Assembly: GCF_004352825.1 (NCBI RefSeq)
Contig: NZ_SJRW01000002.1
Span: 372,001 to 436,000, forward strand
Reading direction: 5' to 3'
Source: Luteimonas arsenica
GTDB taxonomy: Bacteria; Pseudomonadota; Gammaproteobacteria; Xanthomonadales; Xanthomonadaceae
DNA length: 64,000 nucleotides
The notes beneath the pieces were generated by a model. That model did no database searches. It saw only the letters and a program-made list of their open reading frames with translations, and was not told the DNA's origin. Position 1 is the first letter of the stretch; the number at the start of each line of letters is the position of its first letter. Made by a program: the position numbers and the translations under genes. Positions 51,878 through 59,990 of this stretch are shown in pieces.

Positions 51878-52033
51878 ATGAAGCGTATTGCCCTGCTGTG
51901 CCTGATCTCGATGTTCTCTGTCGGCATGCTGTCCGCCTGCAACACCGTCAAGGGTGCGGGCAAGGACGTGCAGAAGGTCGGCGAGAAGGTCGAGGACGCC
52001 GCCGAAGACACCGGTGCGACCGATCCGCGCTGA
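51878..52033 (+). CDS. Entericidin-like small lipoprotein
   Basis: A 51-residue lipoprotein. The signal peptide ends in a lipobox (LSAC, Cys21), followed by NTVKGAGKDVQKVGEKVEDAAED, the typical amphipathic helix of the entericidin A/B family. In E. coli these are small membrane peptides associated with programmed lysis and stationary phase, while in other bacteria they are simply stress-linked. A ribosome site (GGAGAG) precedes ATG 51878. A CsbD-like stress gene follows. Confidence 0.88.
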   Translation: MKRIALLCLISMFSVGMLSACNTVKGAGKDVQKVGEKVEDAAEDTGATDPR

Positions 52034-52160
52034 ACGCCGGGTCATCGAAGTGAAGACCGGCGCAACGAATCCTTGACCGCACCACCATGGCCGCTTGGGC
52101 AGGATGGACCCCGATCCTCCGCATCGCGGAGATCGTTCCCCCATCGAACGAGGTAAGACC

Positions 52161-52361
52161 ATGAACAAGGACATCATTGCCGGCAAGTGGACGCAGGTGA
52201 AGGGAAAGGCCCAGGCCAAGTGGGGCAAGCTCACCGACGACGTGTTCGACGTCGCGGAGGGCAACGGCGAATACCTCGCCGGCAAGCTGCAGGAGCAGTA
52301 CGGTTGGGAGCGCGAGCAGGCCGAGCGCGAGGTCCGCGAATTCGAGAAGACCCTCGACTGA
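52161..52361 (+). CDS. CsbD family stress-response protein
   Basis: A 66-residue hydrophilic protein of the CsbD/YjbJ family: [22 protein letters not shown], then [22 protein letters not shown]. Members are abundant under osmotic, stationary-phase or envelope stress, with unknown biochemical action. AACGAGGTAAG precedes the ATG. It sits 127 nt after the entericidin and ends before a strong hairpin. Confidence 0.9.
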   Translation: MNKDIIAGKWTQVKGKAQAKWGKLTDDVFDVAEGNGEYLAGKLQEQYGWEREQAEREVREFEKTLD

Positions 52362-52404
52362 GTTCCCGACCGGAGCCCCGGTCCACTGATCCACGATGTA
52401 GTAC

Positions 52405-52438
52405 GCACGACGGGCCGGCCTCTGCCGGCCCGTCGTGC
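52405..52438 (+). terminator. Perfect 15-bp stem-loop after csbD
   Basis: GCACGACGGGCCGGC (52405-52419) and GCCGGCCCGTCGTGC (52424-52438) pair perfectly around CTCT. This is a likely terminator although only ATT follows; it may act on both strands. Confidence 0.6.
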
Positions 52439-52498
52439 ATTCGGGACACGGGCATGGTCCCAAGGGGCGCGGGTCCGGCCAGTGCCCCCCGCGCGGGC

Positions 52499-52504
52499 TA
52501 AAAT
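52499..52504 (+). promoter_or_regulatory. Candidate -10 element of trpS
   Basis: TAAAAT, with a predicted start near 52511 and a leader of about 22 nt to ATG 52533. This argues against longer in-frame starts at 52482 and 52503. Confidence 0.5.
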
Positions 52505-52532
52505 GCGCCGTTCCCAATCTTCCGGCCTTTTC

Positions 52533-53861
52533 ATGAGCCTGCGCGTCCTCACCGGCATCAAGCCCACCGGCGTTCCCCACCTCGGCAACTACGTCGGCGC
52601 CATCCGCCCGGCGGTGGCGGCGAGCGCGGCGGATGACGTCGAGAGTTTCTTCTTCCTCGCCGACTACCACGCCCTGATCAGCACCCAGGATCCGGTGCGC
52701 GTGCAGCGCTCGACGCTTGAGATCGCGGCCAGCTGGCTGGCCTGCGGGCTCGACCCCGAGCGCGTGGCCTTCTACCGCCAGTCCGACGTGCCCGAGACTA
52801 CCGAGCTCACCTGGCTGCTGTCCTGCGTGGCCGGCAAGGGCCTGCTCAACCGCGCGCATGCCTACAAGGCGGCGGTCGACCGCAACCGCGACGAGGGCCA
52901 GGACGAGGACGCCGGCGTCACCGCGGGCCTGTACATGTACCCGGTGCTGATGGCCGCCGACATCCTGCTGTTCAACGCGCACAAGGTGCCGGTGGGTCGC
53001 GACCAGGTGCAGCACATCGAGATGGCGCGCGACTTCGCGCAGCGCTTCAACCACGTCTATGGCGAGCACTTCACCCTGCCCGAGGCCGCGATCGAGGAGC
53101 AGGTGGCGACCCTGCCCGGCCTGGACGGCCGCAAGATGTCCAAGAGCTACGACAACGTCATCCCGCTGTTCGCGCCGCGCGAACAGCTGCGCAGGCTGGT
53201 GTTCTCGATCGTCACCGACTCGCGGGCGCCGGGCGAGCCCAAGGACACCGGGGGTTCCGCCCTGTTCCAGCTCTACCAGGCCTTCGCCGACGGGGGTGAG
53301 GCCGAAGCCATGGCCAGGTCCTTCGCCGCCGGCGTCGCCTGGGGCGAGGCCAAGGAGCAGGTCTTCGAGCGCATCGACGCCGAACTGGCGCCACTGCGTG
53401 AGCGCTACCAGTCACTGTCCGCCGATCCGGCCGGGATCGAGCGCATCCTGCGCGTCGGCGGTGAGCGGCTGCGCGACGAGCAGGCGCGGCCCTTCCTCGC
53501 ACACCTCCGGCACGCCGTGGGCCTGCGCGACCTGGCGGCCGTGCATGGCGGCGGCAGCGATACCGGCGACGATGCCGCGAAGACCGCGCCGCCGGCGTTC
53601 AAGCAGTACCGCGAGGCCGACGGCCGCTTCCACTTCAAGCTGGTCGATGGCGACCTGCTCCTGCTGCAGGGCGAGGGCTTCGAATCGCCGCGCGAGGTCG
53701 GGCGCATCGTCGCCCTGCTGAAATCCGGCGCCGTCGCACCGCGCGTCGACGGCGCCGGCCGCGTGTGGCTGGACGATGCACACATCGGCGGCCTGGGCGA
53801 GGGCGTCGACCCCGAGGCGCTGCTGCGCGCGCTGGAACGCTTCACGGAGGATGCGGAATGA
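52533..53861 (+). CDS. trpS: Tryptophan--tRNA ligase with C-terminal extension
   Basis: A 442-residue class I synthetase. The HIGH-like motif is TGVPHLGNYVG (about 11-21) and the KMSKS motif is GRKMSKSYDN (about 195-204). The E. coli enzyme is 334 residues, so about 105 extra C-terminal residues are present, after an Ala/Asp-rich linker at about 340. That part (FKQYREADGRFHFKLVDGD and LLQGEGFESPREVGRIVAL) resembles DUF1508/YegP-type small domains. The role of the extension is unknown. The stop overlaps the next gene by ATGA. Confidence 0.93.
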   Translation: MSLRVLTGIKPTGVPHLGNYVGAIRPAVAASAADDVESFFFLADYHALISTQDPVRVQRSTLEIAASWLACGLDPERVAFYRQSDVPETTELTWLLSCVAGKGLLNRAHAYKAAVDRNRDEGQDEDAGVTAGLYMYPVLMAADILLFNAHKVPVGRDQVQHIEMARDFAQRFNHVYGEHFTLPEAAIEEQVATLPGLDGRKMSKSYDNVIPLFAPREQLRRLVFSIVTDSRAPGEPKDTGGSALFQLYQAFADGGEAEAMARSFAAGVAWGEAKEQVFERIDAELAPLRERYQSLSADPAGIERILRVGGERLRDEQARPFLAHLRHAVGLRDLAAVHGGGSDTGDDAAKTAPPAFKQYREADGRFHFKLVDGDLLLLQGEGFESPREVGRIVALLKSGAVAPRVDGAGRVWLDDAHIGGLGEGVDPEALLRALERFTEDAE

Positions 53862-54169
53862 ATCCGCTGGTCGAGGTCAACCTGACCCTGATCCTGTTCC
53901 TGCCGTGGTTCCTGATCCTGTCGGTGCTGTTCTGGATCTACCCGCGCCAGCCCCGCGGGTTCGCGCGTCGCCTCTACGACCTCGCCGCCGTGGCGCTCTC
54001 GCTCGGACTGTTCGTGGCCAGCCTGTACTGGCTGCAGGACATCGCCGACCCGGCGCACGGGCGCATGTGGCGGCAGATCCTCGCGACCGCGGCCGGCTAC
54101 GGCGTGTTCCTGGGCGCGATGCTGGTGGCGTTCGTCGTGCGCGCGATGCTGTTCCGGCGCAGGACCTAG
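53858..54169 (+). CDS. Small three-helix membrane protein of unknown function
   Basis: A 103-residue inner-membrane protein with three hydrophobic segments (about 8-28, 42-62, 80-98) and a basic C-terminus (FRRRT). No motif is recognised. It is translationally coupled to trpS by an ATGA overlap. It looks like a conserved lineage-specific gene. Confidence 0.7.
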   Translation: MNPLVEVNLTLILFLPWFLILSVLFWIYPRQPRGFARRLYDLAAVALSLGLFVASLYWLQDIADPAHGRMWRQILATAAGYGVFLGAMLVAFVVRAMLFRRRT

Positions 54170-54183
54170 ACCAAGGCAGGAGG

Positions 54184-54202
54184 GCCCGCGGACGCCGCGG
54201 GC
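54184..54202 (+). terminator. Short stem-loop after the trpS operon
   Basis: GCCCGCG (54184-54190) and CGCGGGC (54196-54202) pair around GACGC. No T-run is present; it lies just before a TAGACT -10-like hexamer. Confidence 0.35.
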
Positions 54203-54239
54203 ACTAGACTCGGGGCTGGCCTGCAACGGAGTTCCGAGC

Positions 54240-55193
54240 GTGCAACCTGGCGATGGCATCACCCTCATCGACACCGGCTTCGGCGAACGCCCCGCGTTCT
54301 GCGCCGCCTACCTGCTGGTGGAATCTGGGCGCGCGGCGTTCATCGACTGCGGCACCCTGCACAGCGTGCCGACCATGCTCGCGGCGCTGGACGCGGCGGG
54401 CCTGGCGCGCGATGCCGTGGATTTCGTCGTCGCCACCCATGTGCACCTCGACCATGCCGGCGGCGCGGGCGCGCTGCTCCGGGAACTGCCGGCGGCGAAG
54501 CTGGTGGTGCATCCGCGCGGCGCACCGCATCTCATCGATCCGGCGAAGCTGATCGCCAGCGCGCGCCAGGTCTACGGCGACGCGCTGTTCGAACAGGCCT
54601 ACGGCGGGCTGGTGCCGGCGCCGCCGGAGCGGGTGGTGGAGGCCGCCGATGGCCATGTCGTCGACCTTGCCGGGCGGCCGCTGCTGCTCGCGCACACGCC
54701 GGGGCACGCCCTGCACCATCTTTCGGTGTGGGATGAGCGCAGCCGTACCTGGTTCACCGGCGACAGCTTCGGCATCTCCTACCGGGAATTCGACGTCGGC
54801 GGCAGCGCCTTCGTGATCCCGACCACCTCGCCGGTGCAGTTCGATCCGGCTCAGATGAAGGATTCGATCCGGCGCATGCTCGCCAGGCAGCCGGCAGCCT
54901 GCCACGTCACCCACTACGGCGCCGTGCGCGGCGACGTGCAGCGCGTCGGCCTGCGCCTGGTCGAACAGGTGGACGCGATGGTCGCGCTGGCCCAGTTTCT
55001 GGCCGATGCGCCCGACCGCCACGAGGCGCTGAAGCAGGCGCTGACGAAGCTCTACGTGGACCGCGCGCGGATCCACGGCGTCTCCGACCCGGAGCGGACG
55101 GTGCCCGAACTGCTAGCGCTGGACATCGAACTCAATGCCCAGGGCCTGGCCGTGTGGCTGGAGCGGGAGCGGAAGAAGGCACAGACGGCCTGA
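54240..55193 (+). CDS. MBL-fold metallo-hydrolase
   Basis: A 317-residue cytosolic hydrolase of the metallo-beta-lactamase fold. The metal motif is HVHLDH in ATHVHLDHAGG (about 66-74). Further ligands are His in HTPGHALHH, Asp in FTGDSFGI and His in CHVTHYGAV. The C-terminal 80 residues are helical and charged. Substrate unknown; glyoxalase-II-like or thioesterase roles are possible. The GTG start 54240 has GGAG upstream. Confidence 0.85.
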   Translation: MQPGDGITLIDTGFGERPAFCAAYLLVESGRAAFIDCGTLHSVPTMLAALDAAGLARDAVDFVVATHVHLDHAGGAGALLRELPAAKLVVHPRGAPHLIDPAKLIASARQVYGDALFEQAYGGLVPAPPERVVEAADGHVVDLAGRPLLLAHTPGHALHHLSVWDERSRTWFTGDSFGISYREFDVGGSAFVIPTTSPVQFDPAQMKDSIRRMLARQPAACHVTHYGAVRGDVQRVGLRLVEQVDAMVALAQFLADAPDRHEALKQALTKLYVDRARIHGVSDPERTVPELLALDIELNAQGLAVWLERERKKAQTA

Positions 55194-55245
55194 TCGCGCG
55201 CGGGACCGCAGCGGGGCATGCAGAAGCTGCGGCCGGCTGGCGCGC

Positions 55246-55629
55246 TCAGTCCCAGGCGTTGAGGTGCGGCCCCGGTGGCGTGCGCTGCATGCGCACCACG
55301 CAGAAGCGGTGGCCGCTGGGTGCCTCCATCACCCACCAGGTGTGGATCTTTTCGATCCGCTTCGCACCCAGGGCTTCCAGGCGCGAGGCTTCGGCGTCGA
55401 CGTCGTCGGCCTCGATGTCGAGGTGGATGCGGCTGTCATGGCCGACTTTCTGCAGCAGCAGGATGGGCTCGTCGCGTTCGGTGCACAGGCGCGCGTACTT
55501 GCCGTCGCCGTCCTCGTCCGCCGACTGCACGCGCTTGCCCAGCGCCTGGCTCCAGAACGCCACATGCGGCGCCAGGTCGTCGACCCGGCAATCCAGCACG
55601 AAGGTGGACAAGCGGCTGTGGTGGGTCAT
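55246..55629 (-). CDS. VOC-fold (glyoxalase-like) protein
   Basis: A 127-residue protein with the beta-alpha-beta-beta-beta VOC pattern: STFVLDCRVDDLAPHVAFWSQAL at the start, RIHLDIEADDVDAEASRLEALGA in the middle, and a final WWVMEAPSGHRFCVV. His/Glu metal ligands of true glyoxalases are not clearly conserved. Possible roles are resistance or an uncharacterised lyase. GGAG lies upstream of ATG 55629. It lies 17 nt downstream of the HEAT-like gene and probably shares its transcript. Confidence 0.8.
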   Translation of the reverse strand: MTHHSRLSTFVLDCRVDDLAPHVAFWSQALGKRVQSADEDGDGKYARLCTERDEPILLLQKVGHDSRIHLDIEADDVDAEASRLEALGAKRIEKIHTWWVMEAPSGHRFCVVRMQRTPPGPHLNAWD

Positions 55630-55646
55630 GGGGCTGCTCCGGGATA

Positions 55647-56507
55647 TCAGTGGGCGTGGCCGCCGGTGTCCCTCTCGGCCTGGCGGTAAATCGCGTACTC
55701 CTTGTCGTCCAGACGGTACCACTGCAGGGCGAACACCGCCGCCGCGCGTTGCTCGTCGCTTGTGCCCGCGTCGCTGGCGGTCCACAGCAGGGCTTCCTTC
55801 AGCTGCGGGGAGTGCGCACGTGTGGCGATCACGCCGGCAATGGCGGCGTGCCGGACCTGCGGGGACTCATCGAGGATGGCCCGGGTGAGCAGTTGCCTCG
55901 CCTGCTCCGGCTCGGCCCATTGCGCGGCGTGAACCACGCTGCGCGCGCGCACGTCCGGATCACGGTGGCTGGTGAGCGCCTGCAGGGCATCGGCCATCGG
56001 CTCGGTGTCCGAGGCCGGCAACACCGTCGGAACGGCCAGGCCGACGACCTGGGCGAGCACCTGTGGATCGCGTTCGTTGCCCAGGCCGGCGAGTACCGCG
56101 TCGCGGACCTCCGCAGCATCGAGCGGGAACGCGGCCAGCAGGTCGTAGCCGCGTAGGCGGGTCGCGGCGTCGCCGCCGGACACGAGTTCGAGTGCGAAGT
56201 CGCGCAGTTCGTCGTCGGGATGTCGCTGCAGTTCGGCGAGCAGGGCGCCACGCACGTCTTCATCGAGCTCGGTGGCATAGCGCTGCATGAGCGCCCGGCG
56301 CGCGTCCCCGTCCGGGACGCCCCAGGTGGTGGCGTTGCCCTGCATCGCCAGTGCCGCGCCCTCCGCGGAAGGCGCAGCGCCGCCGGGCAGGGCGTCCGTC
56401 ACCGTGGGCGCGGTACCCGGCCCGGCCTGCCGAATCCACGTCGCGACAAGCAACGCAGCGGCCAGAACGGCCACGGCCAGGCCGGTGACCAGGCCGCGGC
56501 GACTCAT
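55647..56507 (-). CDS. HEAT-repeat membrane-anchored protein
   Basis: A 286-residue protein with one N-terminal transmembrane helix (about 6-27) and a periplasmic or cytosolic array of HEAT-like repeats, each about 30-35 residues: DEDVRGALLAELQRHPDDELRDFALELV, RDPQVLAQVVGLAVP, RDPDVRARSVVHAAQ, and ESPQVRHAAIAGVIATR. It is a probable scaffold for protein interaction. The C-terminus ends in DTGGHAH. ATG 56507 follows GGAG at good spacing. Confidence 0.75.
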   Translation of the reverse strand: MSRRGLVTGLAVAVLAAALLVATWIRQAGPGTAPTVTDALPGGAAPSAEGAALAMQGNATTWGVPDGDARRALMQRYATELDEDVRGALLAELQRHPDDELRDFALELVSGGDAATRLRGYDLLAAFPLDAAEVRDAVLAGLGNERDPQVLAQVVGLAVPTVLPASDTEPMADALQALTSHRDPDVRARSVVHAAQWAEPEQARQLLTRAILDESPQVRHAAIAGVIATRAHSPQLKEALLWTASDAGTSDEQRAAAVFALQWYRLDDKEYAIYRQAERDTGGHAH

Positions 56508-56574
56508 CGCAACTCCCACGCGTCACGGCCGCCCGCCGTGCAGGGCGGGCGCCGGAACCCGGTGGGGCAAGGGG

Positions 56575-57336
56575 TCAGCATTGTGGTGCGACGAAACCGT
56601 TCGAGCCTGTGTAGGTGTAGGCATCCGGAATGAAGCGGCCCGTCCCGATCCGGTTCCAGATGTTGCTGGTGCCATAGTAGCCGGCGATCGACTGGCCGCG
56701 GGTCTGGCACTGGATGCTCACGCTGGCGCCGTTGGCGAGCGAGCCGACGATGGAATGGCTGGTGGACGAACCGCTGCGCACGTTGAGGTTGGCGCCGTTG
56801 GTGCGGACCGTGCCTGCGGCGCCGCCACCGCCGCCACAGCCGTTGCGGCTGGTGTAGCTGCGGGTGCCCCAGTAGTAGGCCCCGCTGCCGTTGAAGACGA
56901 TGCTGACGGCGGAGCCGTTGCGGCGCTGTTCGTAGTGCAGGTGCGGACCGGTGGAACCGCCTGTGGAACCGACGGTGCCGATGCGCTGGCCGCGCGAGAC
57001 CTGCTGTCCAACCGACACCGACCAGGAGTTGAGGTGGGCGTAGTAGGTGGTCCAGCCGCCGCCGTGGTCGATCACGACGTAGCGGCCATAGCTGGTGTTG
57101 CCGAGGTTGCGCACCACGGTGACCCTGCCCGCGGCCGAAGCGACCACCGGGTCGCCAAGATCGTTGGCGCGGTTGAAGTCGATCGAGCGCTGTGGCGAAT
57201 GGTTGGTGCGGGTCTGGCCCGACCAGGTCTGGTTGCAGGGAAACGGCAGCTGGAAGGCGGGTGCCGCGTGGGCGGCGGTCCCGAGGGACGCGAGCACGGC
57301 GAGCAGGGCAAGGCGGGTGAGCGGGCGACGGCGCAT
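56575..57336 (-). CDS. Secreted M23 (LytM-type) peptidase with SH3-like domain
   Basis: A 253-residue secreted protein: signal peptide (about 1-24), an M23 zinc peptidase domain (about 38-150) with metal ligands in HSPQRSIDFN (His, Asp) and GPHLHYE, a Gly-rich linker, and a C-terminal SH3-like domain (LNVRSGSSTSHSIVGSL, then IWNRIGTGRFIPDAYTYTG). M23 enzymes cut peptidoglycan cross-bridges; Lysobacter relatives use such secreted enzymes against other bacteria. The SH3 style recalls actinobacterial secreted proteins. ATG 57336 has GGGGAG upstream. Confidence 0.9.
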   Translation of the reverse strand: MRRRPLTRLALLAVLASLGTAAHAAPAFQLPFPCNQTWSGQTRTNHSPQRSIDFNRANDLGDPVVASAAGRVTVVRNLGNTSYGRYVVIDHGGGWTTYYAHLNSWSVSVGQQVSRGQRIGTVGSTGGSTGPHLHYEQRRNGSAVSIVFNGSGAYYWGTRSYTSRNGCGGGGGAAGTVRTNGANLNVRSGSSTSHSIVGSLANGASVSIQCQTRGQSIAGYYGTSNIWNRIGTGRFIPDAYTYTGSNGFVAPQC

Positions 57337-57451
57337 GTGGATCTCCCCTTTCCGGCATGGCGACACGGCCTGCTGGCCGCGCCGGATGCGCGGGTTCCGC
57401 GCACCCGCCGATCATCGCCAGGGGAAATCGACCCGGATACCTGGGGGAAAC

Positions 57452-57478
57452 CCGGAAGCGGCGGGCTGCCGCTTCCGG
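57452..57478 (-). terminator. Terminator after the dehydrogenase operon
   Basis: On the minus strand an 11-bp perfect stem (57478-57468 with 57462-57452, CCGGAAGCGGC type) is followed by GGGTTTCCCCC. It lies 13 nt after the E2 stop. Confidence 0.55.
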
Positions 57479-57490
57479 TCTGCTGCAGTG

Positions 57491-58918
57491 TCAGCCCGGC
57501 AGCGACAGGTCGTCGAGCAGCGCCTTGAGGAAGCGCGCGGCCTCGCCGCCGGTGGCGGCGCGGTGGTCGAAGGTCAGCGAGATCGGCATGCGGCGATGCA
57601 CTTCGATGCCGCCGATCACCGCGACCACGTCCTGGCTCAGCTTGCCCGCGCCGACGATCGCCACGCACGGCGGCACCACCACCGGCGTGGCGTAGCGACC
57701 GGCGAACATGCCGAAGTTGGACAGGCTGATGGTGTAACCCGACAGCTCGCTGGCGGGGATGCTGCGGTCCTCGACCTGCTGGCGCAGGCGCTGGATGCCG
57801 GCGCGCACGCCCGCGGGGTCGAGCACGTCGGCGTTGCGCAGGGCCGGCACGAACAGGCCGTCCTCGGTGTCGACGGCGATGCCGATGTCGACCTGCGGAT
57901 GCATCGTGCGGGTCAGGCTGTCGCCGTCGAACCAGGCGTTGAGGGCCGGCACCGCCTTCGCCGCGGCGCAGATGGCGCGGATCAGGCGGGCGGTGATGTC
58001 CTGCTTGCCGACCCAGGCGTGCAGGTCGGCGTCGTCGACGAGCGTCGTCGGCACCACCTTGCTGTGGGCGTCGGCCATGACCCGCGCCATGTTGCGGCGC
58101 ACGCCCTTGAGCTGCTCGGGCTGGCCGCTGGCGGCGACGCCCGGCGGCTGGGTGCGCATGGGCTTGCCGGAGGCGGACAGGCGCGTGCGGTCGCCGGCGT
58201 CGCGCGCGGCGGGTGCGGGTGCGGGTGCGGCAGCGGGGCGCTGCGCGGCCGGGGCCGCCGGGGCGGCCGCAGGCGCGGCGCCGATCGCCGCGGAGCCGTC
58301 GGCGGCGGCGCGCTTCACGTCGGCCATGGTCACGGTGCCGTCGGCGCCGGTGCCCTGTACGCGGGTGATGTCGACCTTGAGCTTGCGCGCCTGCGCGCGC
58401 ACCGCGGGCATGGCGCGCACGCCGCCCACGGCGACCGCCTGCTCGCTGCGCACGGCGTCCGACGACTGCATCGCGCCGACCACGGTGCCGCTGTCGCTGC
58501 GCTCGCCGCCGGCCTCGCCCTTGGGCGCGGGCTCGCCGGCGTCGCTGATCGCGCCGCCTTCGTCGGAGGCCACGACCCTGTCGTCGGGCGCCGGGTCCTG
58601 GCTGCCGACGCCATGGCCGCCACCGCCGTGGTGGTGGCCGGTGTCCTGGCCCTCGGCGCGCTGCGGCAGGCTGGGATCGATCTCGAACTCGGCCAGCATC
58701 GCGCCGGTGATCACCACGTCGCCGGCGGCGCCGGCCAGCTTCAGCACCTTGCCCGAGACCGGGGAGGGCACGTCGACCACGGCCTTGGCGGTCTCCATCG
58801 ACACCAGGTTGTCGTCCAGGCGGATGGTGTCGCCCTCCTTGACGTACCACTCCACGATGGTGGCGTCGGGCAGGCCCTCGCCGAGGTCGGGGAGGTGGAA
58901 GGTCTTCTTGTCGGCCAT
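57491..58918 (-). CDS. Dihydrolipoyl acyltransferase E2 component
   Basis: A 475-residue core subunit of a 2-oxo acid dehydrogenase complex. The lipoyl domain is N-terminal (about 1-75), with the lipoylated Lys in METAKAVVDV. A Gly/Ser/Asp-rich linker and the E3-binding domain (AMPAVRAQARKLKVDITRVQGTG) follow. A second Ala/Pro linker leads to the catalytic domain (about 245-475), ending LTFDHRAATGGEAARFL. The His of the DHRxxxDG motif is present, but the Asp is replaced by Gly. This resembles branched-chain or pyruvate types. It needs the lipoate made by LipB and LipA encoded in the same window. Confidence 0.9.
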   Translation of the reverse strand: MADKKTFHLPDLGEGLPDATIVEWYVKEGDTIRLDDNLVSMETAKAVVDVPSPVSGKVLKLAGAAGDVVITGAMLAEFEIDPSLPQRAEGQDTGHHHGGGGHGVGSQDPAPDDRVVASDEGGAISDAGEPAPKGEAGGERSDSGTVVGAMQSSDAVRSEQAVAVGGVRAMPAVRAQARKLKVDITRVQGTGADGTVTMADVKRAAADGSAAIGAAPAAAPAAPAAQRPAAAPAPAPAARDAGDRTRLSASGKPMRTQPPGVAASGQPEQLKGVRRNMARVMADAHSKVVPTTLVDDADLHAWVGKQDITARLIRAICAAAKAVPALNAWFDGDSLTRTMHPQVDIGIAVDTEDGLFVPALRNADVLDPAGVRAGIQRLRQQVEDRSIPASELSGYTISLSNFGMFAGRYATPVVVPPCVAIVGAGKLSQDVVAVIGGIEVHRRMPISLTFDHRAATGGEAARFLKALLDDLSLPG

Positions 58919-58979
58919 GTCGGTCCTCGGGAAATCGGTGCTCGCGGGAGCGTTTGCGTATTTGTCGTGCGCGCCGGCC

Positions 58980-59990
58980 TCAGCCGGCGGCGATGGTCCG
59001 CTTCGCCGCGGCGACGATCTTCTCGACGCTGGGCAGGTACTTCATTTCCAGACGGAACAGCGGGATGTGGGTGTCGTAGCCGGTGACGCGCTCGACCGGG
59101 GCCAGCAGGTCGTACATGCACTCCTCGGCCAGGCGCGCGGCGATCTCGCCGCCGAAGCCGGCGGTCTTGGGCGCCTCGTGCACGATCACGCAGCGGCCGG
59201 TCTTGGCGACCGATTCGGCGATGGTGGCGAAGTCCAGCGGTGTCAGCGTGGCGACGTCGATGACCTCGGCGCTGATGCCGTCCTTCGCCAGGGCCTCGGC
59301 GGCTTCCAGCGTTTCCTTCACCTGCGCGCCCCAGGTCACGAGCGTGACGTCGGTGCCGTCGCGGAGCACGAAGCACACGTCCAGCGGCAGCGCTTCGCCG
59401 TCGTCGGGCACGAGCTCCTTGTACTGGCGGTAGATGCGCTTGGGCTCCATGAAGATCACCGGATCCGGCTCGCGGATCGCGGCCAGCAGCAGGCCGTAGG
59501 CGCGTGCCGGCGAGGAGGGCAGGACCACGCGCAGGCCGGGGACGTTGGTGAACAGCGCCTCGTTGGCCTCCGAGTGGTGCTCCGGCGCGCGGATGCCGCC
59601 GCCCCACGGCACGCGCAGCACCATCGGGCAGGTCAGGCGACCGCGGGTGCGGTAGCGGAAGCGCGCGGCGTGGCAGATCACGTGGTCGAGCATCGGGTAG
59701 ACGAAGCCGTCGAACTGGGCCTCGGCCACCGGCTTCATGCCCTGCGCGGCCATGCCTACGGTCAAACCGGCAATCGTGGTTTCATCCAGCGGGGTGTCGA
59801 TCACGCGCTGGTCGCCGAACTCGGCCTGCAGGCCGGCGGTGGCGCGGAACACGCCGCCGTTGACGCCCACGTCCTCGCCCAGCACCACGACCGAGTCGTC
59901 GTTGCGCATCTCGTACGCCAGCGCCTGGGTGATCGCCTCGATCAGGGTGATCGCGGCCGGCGCCGCGTCCTTCTTCGCCGCGGCGCTCAC
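58980..59990 (-). CDS. 2-oxo acid dehydrogenase E1 beta subunit
   Basis: A 336-residue subunit of the alpha2beta2 E1. Typical phrases are ITLIEAITQALAYEMRNDD, VVLGEDVGVNGGVFRAT, RVIDTPLDETTIAGLTVG, and VPWGGGIRAPEHHSE. It shapes the thiamine-diphosphate site with E1 alpha. It starts with GTG at 59990, overlapping the E1 alpha stop (GTGA). E2 follows 61 nt later. Substrate (pyruvate or branched-chain) cannot be decided. Confidence 0.92.
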   Translation of the reverse strand: MSAAAKKDAAPAAITLIEAITQALAYEMRNDDSVVVLGEDVGVNGGVFRATAGLQAEFGDQRVIDTPLDETTIAGLTVGMAAQGMKPVAEAQFDGFVYPMLDHVICHAARFRYRTRGRLTCPMVLRVPWGGGIRAPEHHSEANEALFTNVPGLRVVLPSSPARAYGLLLAAIREPDPVIFMEPKRIYRQYKELVPDDGEALPLDVCFVLRDGTDVTLVTWGAQVKETLEAAEALAKDGISAEVIDVATLTPLDFATIAESVAKTGRCVIVHEAPKTAGFGGEIAARLAEECMYDLLAPVERVTGYDTHIPLFRLEMKYLPSVEKIVAAAKRTIAAG

